A stretch of DNA of 64,000 nt from Pseudomonas sp. CC120222-01a (GCF_003097235.1 NZ_QEQQ01000011.1:119194-183193); one strand, 5' to 3'. Positions 1 through 10,029 are shown, counted from the first letter of the stretch. Made by a program: numbers and translations. Notes: generated by a model not told the origin, from the sequence alone.

Positions 1-2
1 TG

Positions 3-392
3 ACCCGCGTGGAGTACCTCAAGCACACCGAACACAAGGACTTCGCCATCATCGACGCGGCGATGAACGACCTGATCCGCCCGGCCCTGTACCAGGCCTG
101 GATGGGTGTCAGCGCGGTCACGCCACGTGCCGGCGAAGGCCGTGCCTACGACCTGGTCGGCCCGATCTGCGAAACCGGCGACTTCCTCGCCAAGGACCGC
201 GTGCTGAACCTGGCCGAAGGTGACCTGCTGGCCGTGCAGTCGGCGGGTGCCTATGGTTTCGTCATGAGTTCGAACTACAACACCCGTGGCCGTTGCGCGG
301 AAATCCTGGTCGACGGCGACCAGGCTTTCGAAGTCCGCCGCCGCGAGACCATCGCCGAACTGTACGCTGGCGAAAGCCTGCTGCCGGAGTGA
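3..392 (+). CDS. lysA: Diaminopimelate decarboxylase, C-terminal part (cut by window start)
   Basis: LysA decarboxylates meso-diaminopimelate to L-lysine, the last step of lysine synthesis, using pyridoxal phosphate in the cytoplasm. Only the last 129 codons are in the window and the reading frame is open to the left edge. The PICETGDF stretch is the family's CESGD-type motif, whose Cys completes the neighbouring subunit's active site. The [12 protein letters not shown] stretch is the usual C-terminal barrel segment. The gene ends four bases before dapF, which consumes or isomerises the same intermediate pool, so the two are almost certainly co-transcribed. Confidence 0.95.
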   Translation, partial: TRVEYLKHTEHKDFAIIDAAMNDLIRPALYQAWMGVSAVTPRAGEGRAYDLVGPICETGDFLAKDRVLNLAEGDLLAVQSAGAYGFVMSSNYNTRGRCAEILVDGDQAFEVRRRETIAELYAGESLLPE

Positions 393-396
393 GCCC

Positions 397-1227
397 ATGC
401 TGCTGCGCTTTACCAAGATGCATGGGCTGGGCAACGACTTCATGGTCCTCGACCTGGTCAGCCAGCACGCGCACATCCAGCCCAAGCACGCCAAGCAATG
501 GGGCGACCGCCACACCGGCATCGGCTTCGACCAGCTGCTGATCGTCGAGGCGCCGAGCAACCCGGAAGTGGACTTCCGCTACCGGATCTTCAACGCCGAC
601 GGCTCCGAGGTCGAGCAATGCGGCAATGGTGCGCGCTGCTTCGCCCGCTTCGTGCTGGACAAGCGCCTGACCGCGAAGAAGCGCATCCGCGTGGAAACCA
701 AGGGCGGCATCATCGAGCTGGACGTGCAAAACGACGGCCAGGTGTGTGTCGACATGGGCCCGCCGCGCTTCGTCCCGGCAGACATCCCGTTCATTGCCGA
801 CGAACAGGCGTTGAACTACCCGCTGGAGGTCGACGGCCAGGTGCATTCGATTGCCGCCGTGTCCATGGGCAACCCGCACGCCGTACTGCGCGTCGATGAT
901 GTGCACACCGCGCCGGTCCATGAACTGGGCCCGAAAATCGAAAACCACCCGCGCTTCCCGCAGCGGGTGAATGCCGGTTTCCTCCAGGTCATCGATCGCC
1001 ATCGCGCCAACCTGCGTGTATGGGAACGTGGCGCCGGCGAGACCCAGGCCTGTGGCACCGGCGCCTGCGCCGCGGCCGTGGCCGCCATCAGCCAGGGCTG
1101 GATGGACTCCCCGGTGACCCTCGACCTGCCGGGTGGCCGCCTGAACATCGAATGGGCCGGCCCCGGCAAGCCCGTGTTGATGACCGGCCCAGCCGTACGC
1201 GTCTTCGAAGGACAGGTTCGTCTCTAA
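397..1227 (+). CDS. dapF: Diaminopimelate epimerase
   Basis: DapF interconverts LL- and meso-diaminopimelate, supplying lysine and the peptidoglycan cross-link residue. The protein has 276 residues, the normal family length. Both catalytic cysteines are present in their expected settings: Cys75 in [10 protein letters not shown] and Cys219 in [10 protein letters not shown]. The ATG at 397 is chosen because it gives the conserved start [15 protein letters not shown] and lies directly behind the lysA stop; an upstream in-frame start would run back into lysA. It is followed by a DUF484 gene in the lysA-dapF-DUF484-xerC order typical of Pseudomonas. Confidence 0.97.
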   Translation: MLLRFTKMHGLGNDFMVLDLVSQHAHIQPKHAKQWGDRHTGIGFDQLLIVEAPSNPEVDFRYRIFNADGSEVEQCGNGARCFARFVLDKRLTAKKRIRVETKGGIIELDVQNDGQVCVDMGPPRFVPADIPFIADEQALNYPLEVDGQVHSIAAVSMGNPHAVLRVDDVHTAPVHELGPKIENHPRFPQRVNAGFLQVIDRHRANLRVWERGAGETQACGTGACAAAVAAISQGWMDSPVTLDLPGGRLNIEWAGPGKPVLMTGPAVRVFEGQVRL

Positions 1228-1240
1228 GCGAGTAACCGCC

Positions 1241-1945
1241 ATGACCGATCAGCCAGTACCCCAGCAGCCCGATGAGCTCGATGCCGAAGCGGTGGTCGCC
1301 TACCTGCGCGCCCACCCCACCTTCTTCGCCGAGCACGACGAGTTGCTGATCGAGCAACGCATCCCCCACCAGCGCGGCGACAGCGTGTCGCTGGTGGAGC
1401 GCCAGCTCAAGCTGCTGCGCGACCGCAACATCGAGATGCGCCATCGCCTGTCGCAACTGATGGACGTGGCCCGTGACAACGACCGGCTGTTCGACAAGAC
1501 CCGCCGGCTGATCCTCGACCTGCTCGATGCCGGCAGCCTGGAAGAAGTGGTGATGGCCGTCGAGGACAGCCTGCGCCAGGAGTTCCAGGTGCCGTTCGTC
1601 AGCCTGATCCTGTTCGGCGACAACGCAGCACCCGTCGGCCGCTGGGTCAGCAATGCCGAAGCCCAGCAAGCCATCGGTGGCCTGCTCGGCGGCGGCAAGA
1701 CGGTCAGCGGCAACCTGCGCGAGCACGAATTGGCCTTCCTGTTCGGCAAGGAGCAGCAGCAGGAAGTCGGCTCCAGTGCGGTTGCCGCCCTCGAATACCA
1801 GGGGCTGCATGGCGTGCTGGCAATCGGCAGCCGCGACCCGCAGCACTACAAGAGCAGCGTCGGCACCTTGTTCCTCGGCTATATCGCCGAAGTGCTCGGC
1901 CGCGTGGTGCCACGCGTGACCCAGACCCTGCGTTCGGTGCGCTGA
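1241..1945 (+). CDS. DUF484 family protein
   Basis: This 234-residue protein belongs to the DUF484 family, which sits between dapF and xerC in many gammaproteobacteria and has a GAF-like fold. Its molecular role is not established. The N-terminal part (about residues 10-60, [20 protein letters not shown]) is the conserved signature region, followed by a helical linker and the GAF-like domain. There is no signal peptide or membrane segment. Its stop codon overlaps the xerC start (TGATG), so translation is probably coupled. Confidence 0.9.
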   Translation: MTDQPVPQQPDELDAEAVVAYLRAHPTFFAEHDELLIEQRIPHQRGDSVSLVERQLKLLRDRNIEMRHRLSQLMDVARDNDRLFDKTRRLILDLLDAGSLEEVVMAVEDSLRQEFQVPFVSLILFGDNAAPVGRWVSNAEAQQAIGGLLGGGKTVSGNLREHELAFLFGKEQQQEVGSSAVAALEYQGLHGVLAIGSRDPQHYKSSVGTLFLGYIAEVLGRVVPRVTQTLRSVR

Positions 1946-2844
1946 TGGAACGCCAGCTGGAGGCTTATTGCGCACACCTGCGCAACGAGCGCCAGCTGTC
2001 GGAACACACCCTGCTGGCCTACCGCCGTGACCTCGACAAGGTCATCGAATACTGCAACAGCCAGGGCATCGCCGGCTGGGGCGCGCTGCAGATCCAGCAA
2101 CTGCGCCAACTGGTCGCCCGCCAGCACCACCAGGGGCAGTCCTCGCGCAGCCTGGCGCGGTTGCTGTCGGCGGTGCGCGGCCTGTACCGTTACCTCAACC
2201 GCGAAGGCCTGTGCCAGCACGACCCGGCCAGCGGCCTGAGCGCGCCCAAGGGCGAACGTCGGCTGCCCAAGGTGCTGGACACCGACCGCGCCCTGCAGCT
2301 GCTCGATGGCGGCGTCGACGACGACTTCATCGCCCGCCGCGACCAGGCCATCCTCGAACTCTTCTATTCCTCCGGCTTGCGCCTGTCCGAGCTGAACAAT
2401 CTCGACCTCGAGCAGCTCGACCTGGCCGCTGGCCTGGTGCAAGTACTCGGCAAAGGCAGCAAGACCCGCGTGCTACCGGTTGGCCGCAAGGCCCGTGAGG
2501 CCCTGCAGGCCTGGTTCAAGCTGCGCGGCATCGGCGGCCCGCGTGACAGCGCGGTGTTCATCACCCGCCAAGGCAATCGCATGAGCCCGCGAGCCATCCA
2601 GCTGCGGGTCAAGGCCGCCGGCGAGCGCGAGCTGGGCCAGCACCTGCACCCGCACATGCTTCGCCATTCCTTCGCCAGCCATGTGCTGGAATCGTCCCAG
2701 GACCTGCGCGCGGTGCAGGAAATGCTCGGCCACGCCGACATCAGCACCACGCAGATCTACACCCACCTGGACTTCCAGCACCTGGCCGCGGTGTACGACA
2801 GCGCCCACCCTCGGGCCAAACGCAGCAAAGGCACAGACTCATGA
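1945..2844 (+). CDS. xerC: Site-specific tyrosine recombinase XerC
   Basis: XerC, with XerD, resolves chromosome dimers at dif near the terminus. The protein has 299 residues with an N-terminal SAM-like core-binding domain (about 1-90) and a C-terminal catalytic domain. Visible catalytic elements are the Arg of SSGLRLSEL, the [10 protein letters not shown] box, the [11 protein letters not shown]is and the nucleophile Tyr272 in TQIYTHL. The start overlaps the upstream stop and the end overlaps the following HAD gene by four bases (ATGA). Its place in the lysA-dapF block supports XerC rather than a phage integrase. Confidence 0.96.
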   Translation: MERQLEAYCAHLRNERQLSEHTLLAYRRDLDKVIEYCNSQGIAGWGALQIQQLRQLVARQHHQGQSSRSLARLLSAVRGLYRYLNREGLCQHDPASGLSAPKGERRLPKVLDTDRALQLLDGGVDDDFIARRDQAILELFYSSGLRLSELNNLDLEQLDLAAGLVQVLGKGSKTRVLPVGRKAREALQAWFKLRGIGGPRDSAVFITRQGNRMSPRAIQLRVKAAGERELGQHLHPHMLRHSFASHVLESSQDLRAVQEMLGHADISTTQIYTHLDFQHLAAVYDSAHPRAKRSKGTDS

Positions 2845-3536
2845 GCATCAAGCTGATCACCTTCGACCTCGACGACACCCTGTGGGACACCGCGCCCGTG
2901 ATTGCCAGCGCCGAGGTCGTGCTGCGCGACTGGCTCGAAGCCAACGCCCCGATCCTTGGTGGCGTGCCGGTGGAACATCTGTTCGCCATTCGCGAACGCC
3001 TGGTGCAGGCTGAGCCAGGCCTCAAACACCGCATCAGCGCCCTGCGTCGGCGTGTGCTGTTCCACGCGCTGGAGGAAGTCGGCTACAGCGAAAAGCAGGC
3101 GCAGGAACTGGCCAACGAGGGCTTTGAAGTGTTCCTGCATGCCCGCCACCAGGTCGAAGTGTTCCCTGAAGTGCAGCCGGTGCTGGAGATCCTGCGCCAT
3201 CACTACACCTTGGGTGTGGTCACCAATGGCAACGCCGATATACGCCGCCTGGGGCTGGCGGATTACTTCCGCTTTGCCCTGTGCGCGGAGGACCTGGGCA
3301 TCGGCAAGCCGGACCCGGCACCGTTCATGGAAGCCCTCAAGCGTGGCGAGGCTGAAGCCAGTGCAGCGGTGCATATTGGTGATCACCCGGGCGACGACAT
3401 CGCCGGGGCCCAGCGCGCCGGTTTGCGTGCGGTGTGGTTCAACCCGCAGGGCAAGGCCTGGGCCGGTGATCAGGCGCCGGATGCAGAGATCCAGCGGCTG
3501 TCCCAGTTGCCTGATGTCCTGGCGCGCTGGCGCTGA
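2841..3536 (+). CDS. HAD-superfamily hydrolase
   Basis: This is a 231-residue cytoplasmic phosphatase-like protein of the haloacid dehalogenase superfamily. Motif I is FDLDDTLWD with nucleophile Asp9 and acid/base Asp11. Motif II is VTNGNAD, the motif III Lys is in [10 protein letters not shown], and motif IV is [14 protein letters not shown] helical cap follows motif I, as in the YjjG/phosphoglycolate phosphatase-like group. The substrate cannot be read from the sequence. It closes the lysA-xerC operon and is followed by a REP pair and a bidirectional terminator. Confidence 0.9.
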   Translation: MSIKLITFDLDDTLWDTAPVIASAEVVLRDWLEANAPILGGVPVEHLFAIRERLVQAEPGLKHRISALRRRVLFHALEEVGYSEKQAQELANEGFEVFLHARHQVEVFPEVQPVLEILRHHYTLGVVTNGNADIRRLGLADYFRFALCAEDLGIGKPDPAPFMEALKRGEAEASAAVHIGDHPGDDIAGAQRAGLRAVWFNPQGKAWAGDQAPDAEIQRLSQLPDVLARWR

Positions 3537-3539
3537 CAG

Positions 3540-3650
3540 GGGCCGCTTCGCGGCCCATTCGCGGGCATGCCCGCTCCCACAGAGACCGCACAGGTCCTGA
3601 GGTCCATGGTGAACCTGTGGGAGCGGGCATGCCCGCGAAGAGGCCGGCAC
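3540..3650. repeat. REP pair (REPIN-like palindrome)
   Basis: Two inverted copies of a P. putida-type REP with core GCGGGCATGCCCGCTCCCAC face each other at about 3561-3582 and 3615-3640. They are separated by a short unique loop and together could form one long hairpin. The pair lies between the convergent HAD and sutA genes. Confidence 0.8.
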
Positions 3651-3674
3651 AGGCAAGCCAAACCTCACAGACAC

Positions 3675-3706
3675 AAAAAAGCCCGCAGCGACGGCGGGCT
3701 CTTTTG
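3675..3706. terminator. Bidirectional rho-independent terminator
   Basis: The stem GCCCGC (3681-3686) pairs with GCGGGC (3694-3699). It is preceded by an A-run and followed by a T-run, so it can stop transcription of both the HAD operon (+) and sutA (-), which converge here. Confidence 0.85.
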
Positions 3707-3717
3707 TATTCAGCCAC

Positions 3718-4047
3718 TTAAATAGGGCGGCTGCCGTACTTGTTGTCCGGCTTCTTGGGCGGGTCGGCGACCACGTTGGCCTCGACTTCCTGCACCTTGC
3801 CACCGCGCGAAAGGAATTCTTCCATCGCCTTGGCCAGGGCATCACGCTCCTTCTGCTTGGCTTCCATGCTCGGCATCTCGTCTACCGAGACAGCGGCCTT
3901 GGATTTGCCCTTGGCAGTCGGTGCCGGGCTGCTGTCGTCATCGCCAGCATCTTCAGCGCCATCGTCAGCCGCCGCTTCGAGGCCTTCATCAGCCTCGTCT
4001 TCGTCGCCTACTTCGAGGTCATCATTTTCCAGATCGTCGTCGCTCAT
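3718..4047 (-). CDS. sutA: Slow-growth transcriptional regulator SutA
   Basis: SutA is a small acidic RNA-polymerase-binding protein that, in P. aeruginosa, raises expression of housekeeping genes such as ribosomal operons during slow growth. This 109-residue copy has the typical layout. The N-terminal half is disordered and very rich in Asp/Glu, followed by a conserved helix (KQKERDALAKAMEEFLSRGG) and the basic C-terminal tail PPKKPDNKYGSRPI, nearly the same as in the P. aeruginosa protein. It is transcribed alone, convergent with the HAD gene. Confidence 0.92.
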   Translation of the reverse strand: MSDDDLENDDLEVGDEDEADEGLEAAADDGAEDAGDDDSSPAPTAKGKSKAAVSVDEMPSMEAKQKERDALAKAMEEFLSRGGKVQEVEANVVADPPKKPDNKYGSRPI

Positions 4048-4475
4048 GTTCTACCTCATGACTTGCGAAAAGCAGGTTAGTTATAGACCAGTGCAGCCGT
4101 AGACCGGCAGCCACCAGTGAAAATTCAACTGGCCGTGGGTTAGGCCACTGCCCTTGGGTCGGCGCTCCTGATGGGAGGCGGTACCCAGCAGGCCCTGCTC
4201 CTGGCAGGACCTGACAAATCCTTGAACCCTGCTGGCCACACGCTACTGGCAAGCCTAGCAAAGGCTGGTAAAGCGTGCGGACTACTCGTCAAACACCCTT
4301 TGGCGCGCATTCTAGCGCGCCCGTGGAAAAAGCAAAGCACCATAAACACCCCAATACTTGTAAGTTTTTGGCCTACGTCGCGAACGTGAGTGATAAACCG
4401 TTTGCACTGCGGGAAATGGCAAAAAACAGGCAAAAAAATGCCCGGCGAACCGGGCAAGTTTTTCCAGCGTCGCGG
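4048..4475. other. Long intergenic region upstream of sutA
   Basis: This 428-base stretch holds the sutA leader and promoter region (minus strand) and, at its right end, the amtB terminator. Several short open frames cross it on both strands, but none has a convincing ribosome site or recognisable protein. I cannot assign a promoter with confidence. Confidence 0.5.
4432..4463 (-). terminator. Rho-independent terminator of glnK-amtB
   Basis: Read on the minus strand, the stem GCCCGG-TTCG-CCGGGC is followed by a T-run (an A-run on the plus strand at about 4433-4438). It begins about 13 bases after the amtB stop. The UUCG-type tetraloop makes a very stable hairpin. Confidence 0.85.
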
Positions 4476-5810
4476 TTACAGGTTGTAGCCGCGTTCGTTG
4501 TGTTGAGCCAGGTCGAGGCCGACCGACTCTTCTTCTTCGTTGACCCGCAGGCCCATCACCACATCCAGCACCTTGAGGATCACGTAGGTGACGATGGCGG
4601 TGTAGACCACGGTGAAGATCACGCCCTTGGCCTGAACCCAGACCTGGGCACCGATGTCGGTGACTGCGCCGAAGCCGCCCAGGGCCGGTGCCGCGAACAC
4701 GCCGGTGAGGATGGCACCGATGATGCCGCCGACGCCGTGCACGCCGAAGGCGTCGAGGGAGTCGTCATAACCCAGCTTGCGCTTGAGGGTAGTGGCGCAG
4801 AAGTAGCAGATCACGCCCGAGGCCAGGCCGATCACCAGGGCGCCCATCGGCCCCACGGTACCGGCAGCCGGGGTAATGGCGACCAGGCCGGCGACCACGC
4901 CCGAGGCGATGCCCAGGGCACTTGGCTTGCCGTGGAAGATCCACTCGGCGAACATCCAGCCCAGCGCCGCGGCGGCGGTGGCGATCTGGGTCACCAGCAT
5001 GGCCATGCCCGCAGTGCCGTTGGCGGCGGCGGCGGAACCGGCGTTGAAGCCGAACCAGCCGATCCACAGCATGGCCGCGCCCATCAGGGTGTAGCCCAGG
5101 TTGTGCGGGGCCATCGGGGTGGTCGGGTAGCCTTTGCGCTTGCCCATGACCAGGCAGCAGACCAGGCCCGCGATACCGGCGTTGATGTGCACCACGGTGC
5201 CGCCCGCGAAGTCGAGCACGCCCCAGTCCCACAGCAGCGCGCCGTCACCGCTCCAGACCATATGCGCGATCGGTGCGTAGACCAGGGTGAACCAGATGCC
5301 CATGAACACCAGCATCGCCGAGAACTTCATGCGTTCGGCAAAGGCACCGACGATCAGCGCCGGGGTGATGATGGCGAACGTCATCTGGAAGGTGATGAAC
5401 ACCGCTTCAGGGAACAGCGCGGTGGCCGAAGTCAGGTTGGCCGGAGTAACGCCGCTCAGGAACGCCTTGGAGAACCCGCCGACGAAGGAATTGAAGTTGA
5501 GCACGCCCTTTTCCATACCGGTGGTATCGAAGGCCATGCTGTAGCCGTAGATGACCCAGAGAATGCTGATCAGGCCGGTGATGGCGAAGCACTGCATCAT
5601 CACCGACAGCACGTTCTTGGAACGCACCATGCCGCCGTAGAACAGGGCCAGGCCCGGAATGGTCATGAACAGCACCAGCGCTGTCGAGGTGAGCATCCAG
5701 GCGGTGTCGCCGGAGTTCAGCGCTGGGGCAGCTGCTTCCTCTGCCAGGGCAAGCCCGGGCATTACGAGGGACAATAGGGCTCCTAGCCCTGCGATCTTAC
5801 GCAGAGTCAT
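4476..5810 (-). CDS. amtB: Ammonium transporter AmtB
   Basis: AmtB conducts ammonia/ammonium through the inner membrane and is blocked by deuridylylated GlnK when nitrogen is plentiful. The protein has 444 residues with a cleavable signal peptide (about 1-23, ending ALA-EE) and eleven predicted membrane helices. The twin pore histidines are in GGTVVHINAG and FGVHGVGG. It lies 47 bases downstream of glnK on the same strand, the standard operon, and is followed by a strong terminator. Expression should follow the NtrC/sigma-54 promoter upstream of glnK. Confidence 0.97.
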   Translation of the reverse strand: MTLRKIAGLGALLSLVMPGLALAEEAAAPALNSGDTAWMLTSTALVLFMTIPGLALFYGGMVRSKNVLSVMMQCFAITGLISILWVIYGYSMAFDTTGMEKGVLNFNSFVGGFSKAFLSGVTPANLTSATALFPEAVFITFQMTFAIITPALIVGAFAERMKFSAMLVFMGIWFTLVYAPIAHMVWSGDGALLWDWGVLDFAGGTVVHINAGIAGLVCCLVMGKRKGYPTTPMAPHNLGYTLMGAAMLWIGWFGFNAGSAAAANGTAGMAMLVTQIATAAAALGWMFAEWIFHGKPSALGIASGVVAGLVAITPAAGTVGPMGALVIGLASGVICYFCATTLKRKLGYDDSLDAFGVHGVGGIIGAILTGVFAAPALGGFGAVTDIGAQVWVQAKGVIFTVVYTAIVTYVILKVLDVVMGLRVNEEEESVGLDLAQHNERGYNL

Positions 5811-5857
5811 GTTGTTTTCTCCTGGGGCGTTGGGTTTGGTGAGGCTTTTTTCGGCGC

Positions 5858-6400
<543 letters not shown>

Positions 6401-6445
6401 TTATGTGAATCAGTCAGGATTGGCCAGTCGCCAGCATGGCAAACA

Positions 6446-6462
6446 TGCACAACTTCGGTGCA
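6446..6462. promoter_or_regulatory. Putative NtrC binding site
   Basis: TGCACAACTTCGGTGCA is a near-perfect inverted repeat matching the NtrC consensus (TGCACYA-N-TGGTGCA type). Its centre is about 110 bases upstream of the predicted glnK transcription start, a usual enhancer distance. Confidence 0.6.
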
Positions 6463-6572
6463 GGCAGGCCCGGGGAGTTGCTCAAAAAGCGTGCAATGGC
6501 CGCAGGTCAATGGTGCAGGTTTGCCCCGTGCTACACTGCGGGCCATTTCTCAGTATCAATGGACAGCCGCCC

Positions 6573-6836
6573 ATGCTCGCGCCCAAAGCCCTTCTCGACG
6601 CCCTGAGCGACCAGGCCTCGCGCCTGTTCAGCAGCGATACCGCCCAGCCCCGCGCGGAACTGGAAAGCCAGTTCAAGGTGTTGATGCAAGGCGCCTTCAG
6701 CAAACTGGACCTGGTCAGCCGTGAAGAATTCGACAGCCAGATGGTCGTGCTGGCGCGCACCCGTGCCCGCCTCGAGGCCCTGGAGAAGCAGGTCGCCGAG
6801 CTGGAAGCCCGGATGGCGCCAGCGTCGCAGGAATAA
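6573..6836 (+). CDS. ubiK: Ubiquinone biosynthesis accessory factor UbiK (YqiC/BMFP family)
   Basis: UbiK is a small coiled-coil protein that helps the soluble ubiquinone-synthesis enzyme complex together with UbiJ. The protein has 87 residues. The C-terminal half (about 50-82, LARTRARLEALEKQVAELEAR) is a heptad coiled coil, and the N-terminal half is the BMFP amphipathic region. The ATG at 6573 is used because it gives the family start (MLAPKALLDALS); the frame is open far upstream but with no homologous sequence. It is divergent from glnK, as in other Pseudomonas, where comM is its next neighbour; here comM is 44.5 kb away. Confidence 0.88.
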   Translation: MLAPKALLDALSDQASRLFSSDTAQPRAELESQFKVLMQGAFSKLDLVSREEFDSQMVVLARTRARLEALEKQVAELEARMAPASQE

Positions 6837-6858
6837 CAATCGATAAGGAGTAGTCACC

Positions 6859-7287
6859 ATGAAAGTCAGTGCCCGTAACGTTTTCGAAGGCAAGGTCAGC
6901 AATGTTCAACCCGGCGCGGTCAATGCCGAAGTCGAGCTGACCCTGGCCGGCGGCGAGAAGCTGGTTGCCGTGGTCACCATGGCCAGCCTGCACACCCTCA
7001 ACATCAATGTCGGCAAACAGGCCGTGGCCCTGGTCAAGGCACCTTGGGTGGTGCTGATGACCGATGCCGACGGCTACAAGCTTTCGGCACGCAATGCCCT
7101 GGAAGGTGAAGTGGTACGCGTGGGTGACGGTGCGGTGAACGCCGAGGTGGTTCTCAAGCTGGCTGGCGGCACCGAAGTGTTCTCCATCGTCACTCGCGAA
7201 GCCGTACAGGAGCTTGGCCTGGCCCCCGGTGTGAAAGCCACTGCGCTGATCAAGGCGTCGCACATCATCCTCGGCGCCAAGCCATAA
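6859..7287 (+). CDS. Two-domain molybdopterin/molybdate-binding (Mop/TOBE) protein
   Basis: This 142-residue protein is two tandem Mop (TOBE) domains. SARNVFEGKVSNVQPGAVNAEV (about 4-25) is repeated as SARNALEGEVVRVGDGAVNAEV (about 75-96), showing an internal duplication. Such molbindins bind molybdate or tungstate and are thought to store or buffer the oxyanion. There is no signal peptide or DNA-binding domain, which separates it from ModE. A good ribosome site (AAGGAG) precedes the start. It lies 22 bases after ubiK and could be read through from it. Confidence 0.85.
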   Translation: MKVSARNVFEGKVSNVQPGAVNAEVELTLAGGEKLVAVVTMASLHTLNINVGKQAVALVKAPWVVLMTDADGYKLSARNALEGEVVRVGDGAVNAEVVLKLAGGTEVFSIVTREAVQELGLAPGVKATALIKASHIILGAKP

Positions 7288-7296
7288 AAACTCTGG

Positions 7297-7385
7297 GGCT
7301 GCGTTGCAGCCCTTCGCGGGCATGCCCGCTCCCACAAGGGCGGCGCCAGCTCCCAGCCTAGCGCTGATCCTGTGGGAGCGGCCCC
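7297..7385. repeat. REP element, one full and one partial inverted copy
   Basis: A hairpin GGGCTGCGTTGCAGCCC is joined to the REP core GCGGGCATGCCCGCTCCCAC (about 7297-7336). A partial inverted copy, TGTGGGAGCGG, lies near 7371. It lies between two convergent genes and may act as their terminator. Confidence 0.7.
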
Positions 7386-7393
7386 GACTCTAT

Positions 7394-9406
7394 TCAGGCC
7401 GAAGCCCTGTGCTGGCCGGTGGCCTTGGGCGGTAGCTCGCTGGCATGCAGGTCGCCACGGAACAACGCCGCCCCACACACCGTGAACAACGTCTTCACCC
7501 GACTGTGCGAATTGCGGATCTCGGCCTGAATTTCCTCGATAAGCGGATCGCTCGACTGCAGCGCAACCGCGCGATTGACCCATTCGATTGCCGCAAAGCG
7601 GCTCTGTTTGCGCGTACCGCTGCCCTGCATCCAGGCCAGCCCGAGCTCCGCACAGGCACGTGCGGCGGTCCAGGCATCGGGGTGCTCGGCCAGCCCCTGC
7701 AGATAGTCGACCGCCTCGACACGCTCCCGCGCATCACCGTACTGGCGCAGCAGGATGCCTAACTGCAACTGCGCCCTGGCATGGATTTTCGGATCGCCCA
7801 GTGCATCGAGCAGCAGCCGCTTGACCGCCAGCACTGCCTTGCGGTCCTCCAGGCCTTGTGGGGCACCCATACGCTGACGGGCCAGGTCGAGCTTGGCAAG
7901 CGGATGGCCAGATTCCGCCGCCCGCAACAGCCAGTGCTCGGCAGCCTTGACACTCAGATACTGCGTGGGGGTGTTGTCCAGCCATCCACGATGCAGGTCG
8001 TACAGCGCGATGGCCGCATCCGGCAGTTTCAGCTCCGCACAGGCTTCATACAGAAAGTGCGCGGCTTCATGCAGATTGGCAGCCCAGAGTAGTCGCGGCA
8101 CATCGAGCACATCGAAGCCCTGCCCCTCTCGCCCGCACTGGCGCTTGACCGCCATGCGCAACCACGTGCCAGCCTGCTCGGCAGATTGCCCAAAGCCCCA
8201 CAAGCCGAACTGGTGCCCCGCAGCCCGCAGAGCGCAGGCCGCCGCCTGTCGACGGTCGTCGCAGAGCCGCTCGATGACGGTACGCAATACCTGCGAATCG
8301 TCCTCGGACTCATTGAACAGCACCAGGCAGACAAGGCTATGGAAAGGCTCGCCAATGGCCGAGACAAAGCCGTGGTCTGGGTAGAGCGCGACGCTGTCGG
8401 CAAAGTCACGCATCGCACCGGCGTAATCACGCATCGAATAGCGCCGCAGGGCGCCACGCCGGGCCAGCAACGTGGCGCGCTCCTTGGGCCTGAGTTCGCG
8501 CTGTGCCCATTGGGCAAAGGTTCTTTGCCAGGCCGCGACCTGAGGCAGTTGCTTGGCATGTGGCAGCCAGAATGTCTCTTCCAGGGCCAGCCAGCGGATC
8601 GCATTGCGCTGTGCTTCAGACCAACCCTGGCAAAGCGGCCCGCTGGCCAGTGTGTCGATCGCCTCATCGCTGCCGCCCCAACCTGGCGTAAGGCTGGCGG
8701 CGTAGGCCTCGATTGCCTCGAAGCAACCGGGAAACCACGCCAACGCATGGCGCAGCCAGTAATCCCGGGCACTCTCGCCCTGCTCATGCAAACGCGCGCT
8801 CAACCTTGCGGGCAAAGTTTGCGGCAGCTCCAGCAACGGAGTCAGGCCGAACTTGACCAACAGTGGCGCAGCAGCCTCCTGCACCTCCACGTCGGCATGC
8901 GCGCTGGGCCGATAGCGCGCCACCTGGCCATCGAACAGCTCGACCAGCCAGCCAGGCTCGCGCAACTGTGAGCTGATCAGCAGCATGCCGATGGCTGCAG
9001 CAACAGGCTGTACGCCATGTTCCATGGCCCGCAGAAAATGCGCTGCGCCCTTTTCACAAGCCTGTTCGGCAGCGAGCCAACGTTCTTCGGACACATCAGG
9101 AGAACCGGCCTGGCCACGAATCTTGCAGGCATGGTTGAAGCAGTGAAAACCCATCACCACATGCGGGTGATAAGCCTTGGGGCAGGCGTCGATCCAGGCC
9201 TTGAGGGTGTGCGTCAGGGCTTTGCCGCCCTGGGTGTCCCAATCCAGCATGTAGCCTTGCAGGGCCTCCAGGTAGACGGGGCACTCACCGCGAGGCGCTT
9301 GCTGCCATTGCGCCTGGAGCGCATCGAAGAGGCGGTTGAGTTCGGCGTATTCATTGGCCTGCACCCGTTCTCGGATCTGCTGGCGGGTGCGAATGAGCGT
9401 TTGCAC
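7394..9406 (-). CDS. Large helical-repeat protein, DUF4034-like, function unknown
   Basis: This 670-residue protein is almost entirely alpha-helical. The N-terminal part (RQQIRERVQANEYAELNRLFDALQ) resembles DUF4034 proteins of Pseudomonas. The C-terminal half has Sel1/TPR-like segments, for example AEHWLLRAAESGHPLAKLDLA (about 500-520) and LGLAWMQGSGTRKQ. No signal peptide, membrane helix or catalytic motif is visible, so a scaffold or protein-binding role is only a guess. The start is GTG at 9406 behind AAGG. It sits between the core genes and flgN and is not a known flagellar gene, so it may be part of the inserted DNA or a border gene. Confidence 0.6.
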   Translation of the reverse strand: MQTLIRTRQQIRERVQANEYAELNRLFDALQAQWQQAPRGECPVYLEALQGYMLDWDTQGGKALTHTLKAWIDACPKAYHPHVVMGFHCFNHACKIRGQAGSPDVSEERWLAAEQACEKGAAHFLRAMEHGVQPVAAAIGMLLISSQLREPGWLVELFDGQVARYRPSAHADVEVQEAAAPLLVKFGLTPLLELPQTLPARLSARLHEQGESARDYWLRHALAWFPGCFEAIEAYAASLTPGWGGSDEAIDTLASGPLCQGWSEAQRNAIRWLALEETFWLPHAKQLPQVAAWQRTFAQWAQRELRPKERATLLARRGALRRYSMRDYAGAMRDFADSVALYPDHGFVSAIGEPFHSLVCLVLFNESEDDSQVLRTVIERLCDDRRQAAACALRAAGHQFGLWGFGQSAEQAGTWLRMAVKRQCGREGQGFDVLDVPRLLWAANLHEAAHFLYEACAELKLPDAAIALYDLHRGWLDNTPTQYLSVKAAEHWLLRAAESGHPLAKLDLARQRMGAPQGLEDRKAVLAVKRLLLDALGDPKIHARAQLQLGILLRQYGDARERVEAVDYLQGLAEHPDAWTAARACAELGLAWMQGSGTRKQSRFAAIEWVNRAVALQSSDPLIEEIQAEIRNSHSRVKTLFTVCGAALFRGDLHASELPPKATGQHRASA

Positions 9407-9558
9407 GGGCAGTACCTTAAGTCCATTTCAGGGTCGCGTTGCCATCCCATGGCAACAACAGTCGCTCTTGAACACTAAGCCATAGCCGCGCTCTTCGCAA
9501 AGTTATTGGATCCAGAATTTGTCAAATGGTGTGAAAAGACAGGGAAAACACCTGCGTT

Positions 9559-9990
9559 TCACAGCATGCCTGGCAGCGGCCGACCATTTGGGCCGTACAA
9601 CCGGTCAGCGGTGATGCGGTCAAGGAAGTCCAGGATTTGCTGGTTGCCGTGCAGGCGCAGGCCCAGTGCGTCGCCGTTAGCCCGGTTGAGGGCCCTGGCA
9701 CGCAAGGCGAACTGGCGCAGACGGCGCCAGGCATTCAGGCAATCAGCGTCGCGTGCAGCGCGCAGCGCGCCCTCTCGTCCCGGCCCATAGCCAAGCTTCA
9801 ACTGCGCAGCTGCGCGGGTGGCCTCCAGTTGCTCCAGCCGCATCAGTGCGGCTTGCTTGCCCGCGACCAGTTCACGCAAGCGTTCGGCATCGACCCGCCC
9901 CTGGGCCAGCACCCGACGCTCCTGCTCCAGCAATTGCAGCAACTGCTCGACCACCTGCTGCTGCACATCCAGATGTTTGCCCAGGCTCAT
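9559..9990 (-). CDS. flgN: Flagellar chaperone FlgN
   Basis: FlgN is the cytoplasmic export chaperone for the hook-filament junction proteins FlgK and FlgL. The 143-residue protein is helical with a long N-terminal coiled coil (QQQVVEQLLQLLEQERRVLA) and matches the FlgN family in size and pattern. Sequence conservation in the family is low, so position counts. It lies 39 bases downstream of flgM, the standard flgA-flgM-flgN arrangement. Confidence 0.85.
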   Translation of the reverse strand: MSLGKHLDVQQQVVEQLLQLLEQERRVLAQGRVDAERLRELVAGKQAALMRLEQLEATRAAAQLKLGYGPGREGALRAARDADCLNAWRRLRQFALRARALNRANGDALGLRLHGNQQILDFLDRITADRLYGPNGRPLPGML

Positions 9991-10029
9991 GAGACTTCCA
10001 CCTTCAGGGCCTGCCTGCCGGGCTGGCGT

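Noticed and set aside
1945..2844. Considered as a phage or integron integrase linked to the flagellar insertion
   Set aside because: Its sequence and place in the lysA-dapF-DUF484-xerC-HAD block identify it as housekeeping XerC. It is outside the inserted region.
4275..5777. Long plus-strand open frame (500 codons) opposite amtB
   Set aside because: It is an antisense shadow of amtB. The composition is Gly/His/Asp/Gln-rich low-complexity as expected from GC-rich codon positions, without any recognisable domain or ribosome site.
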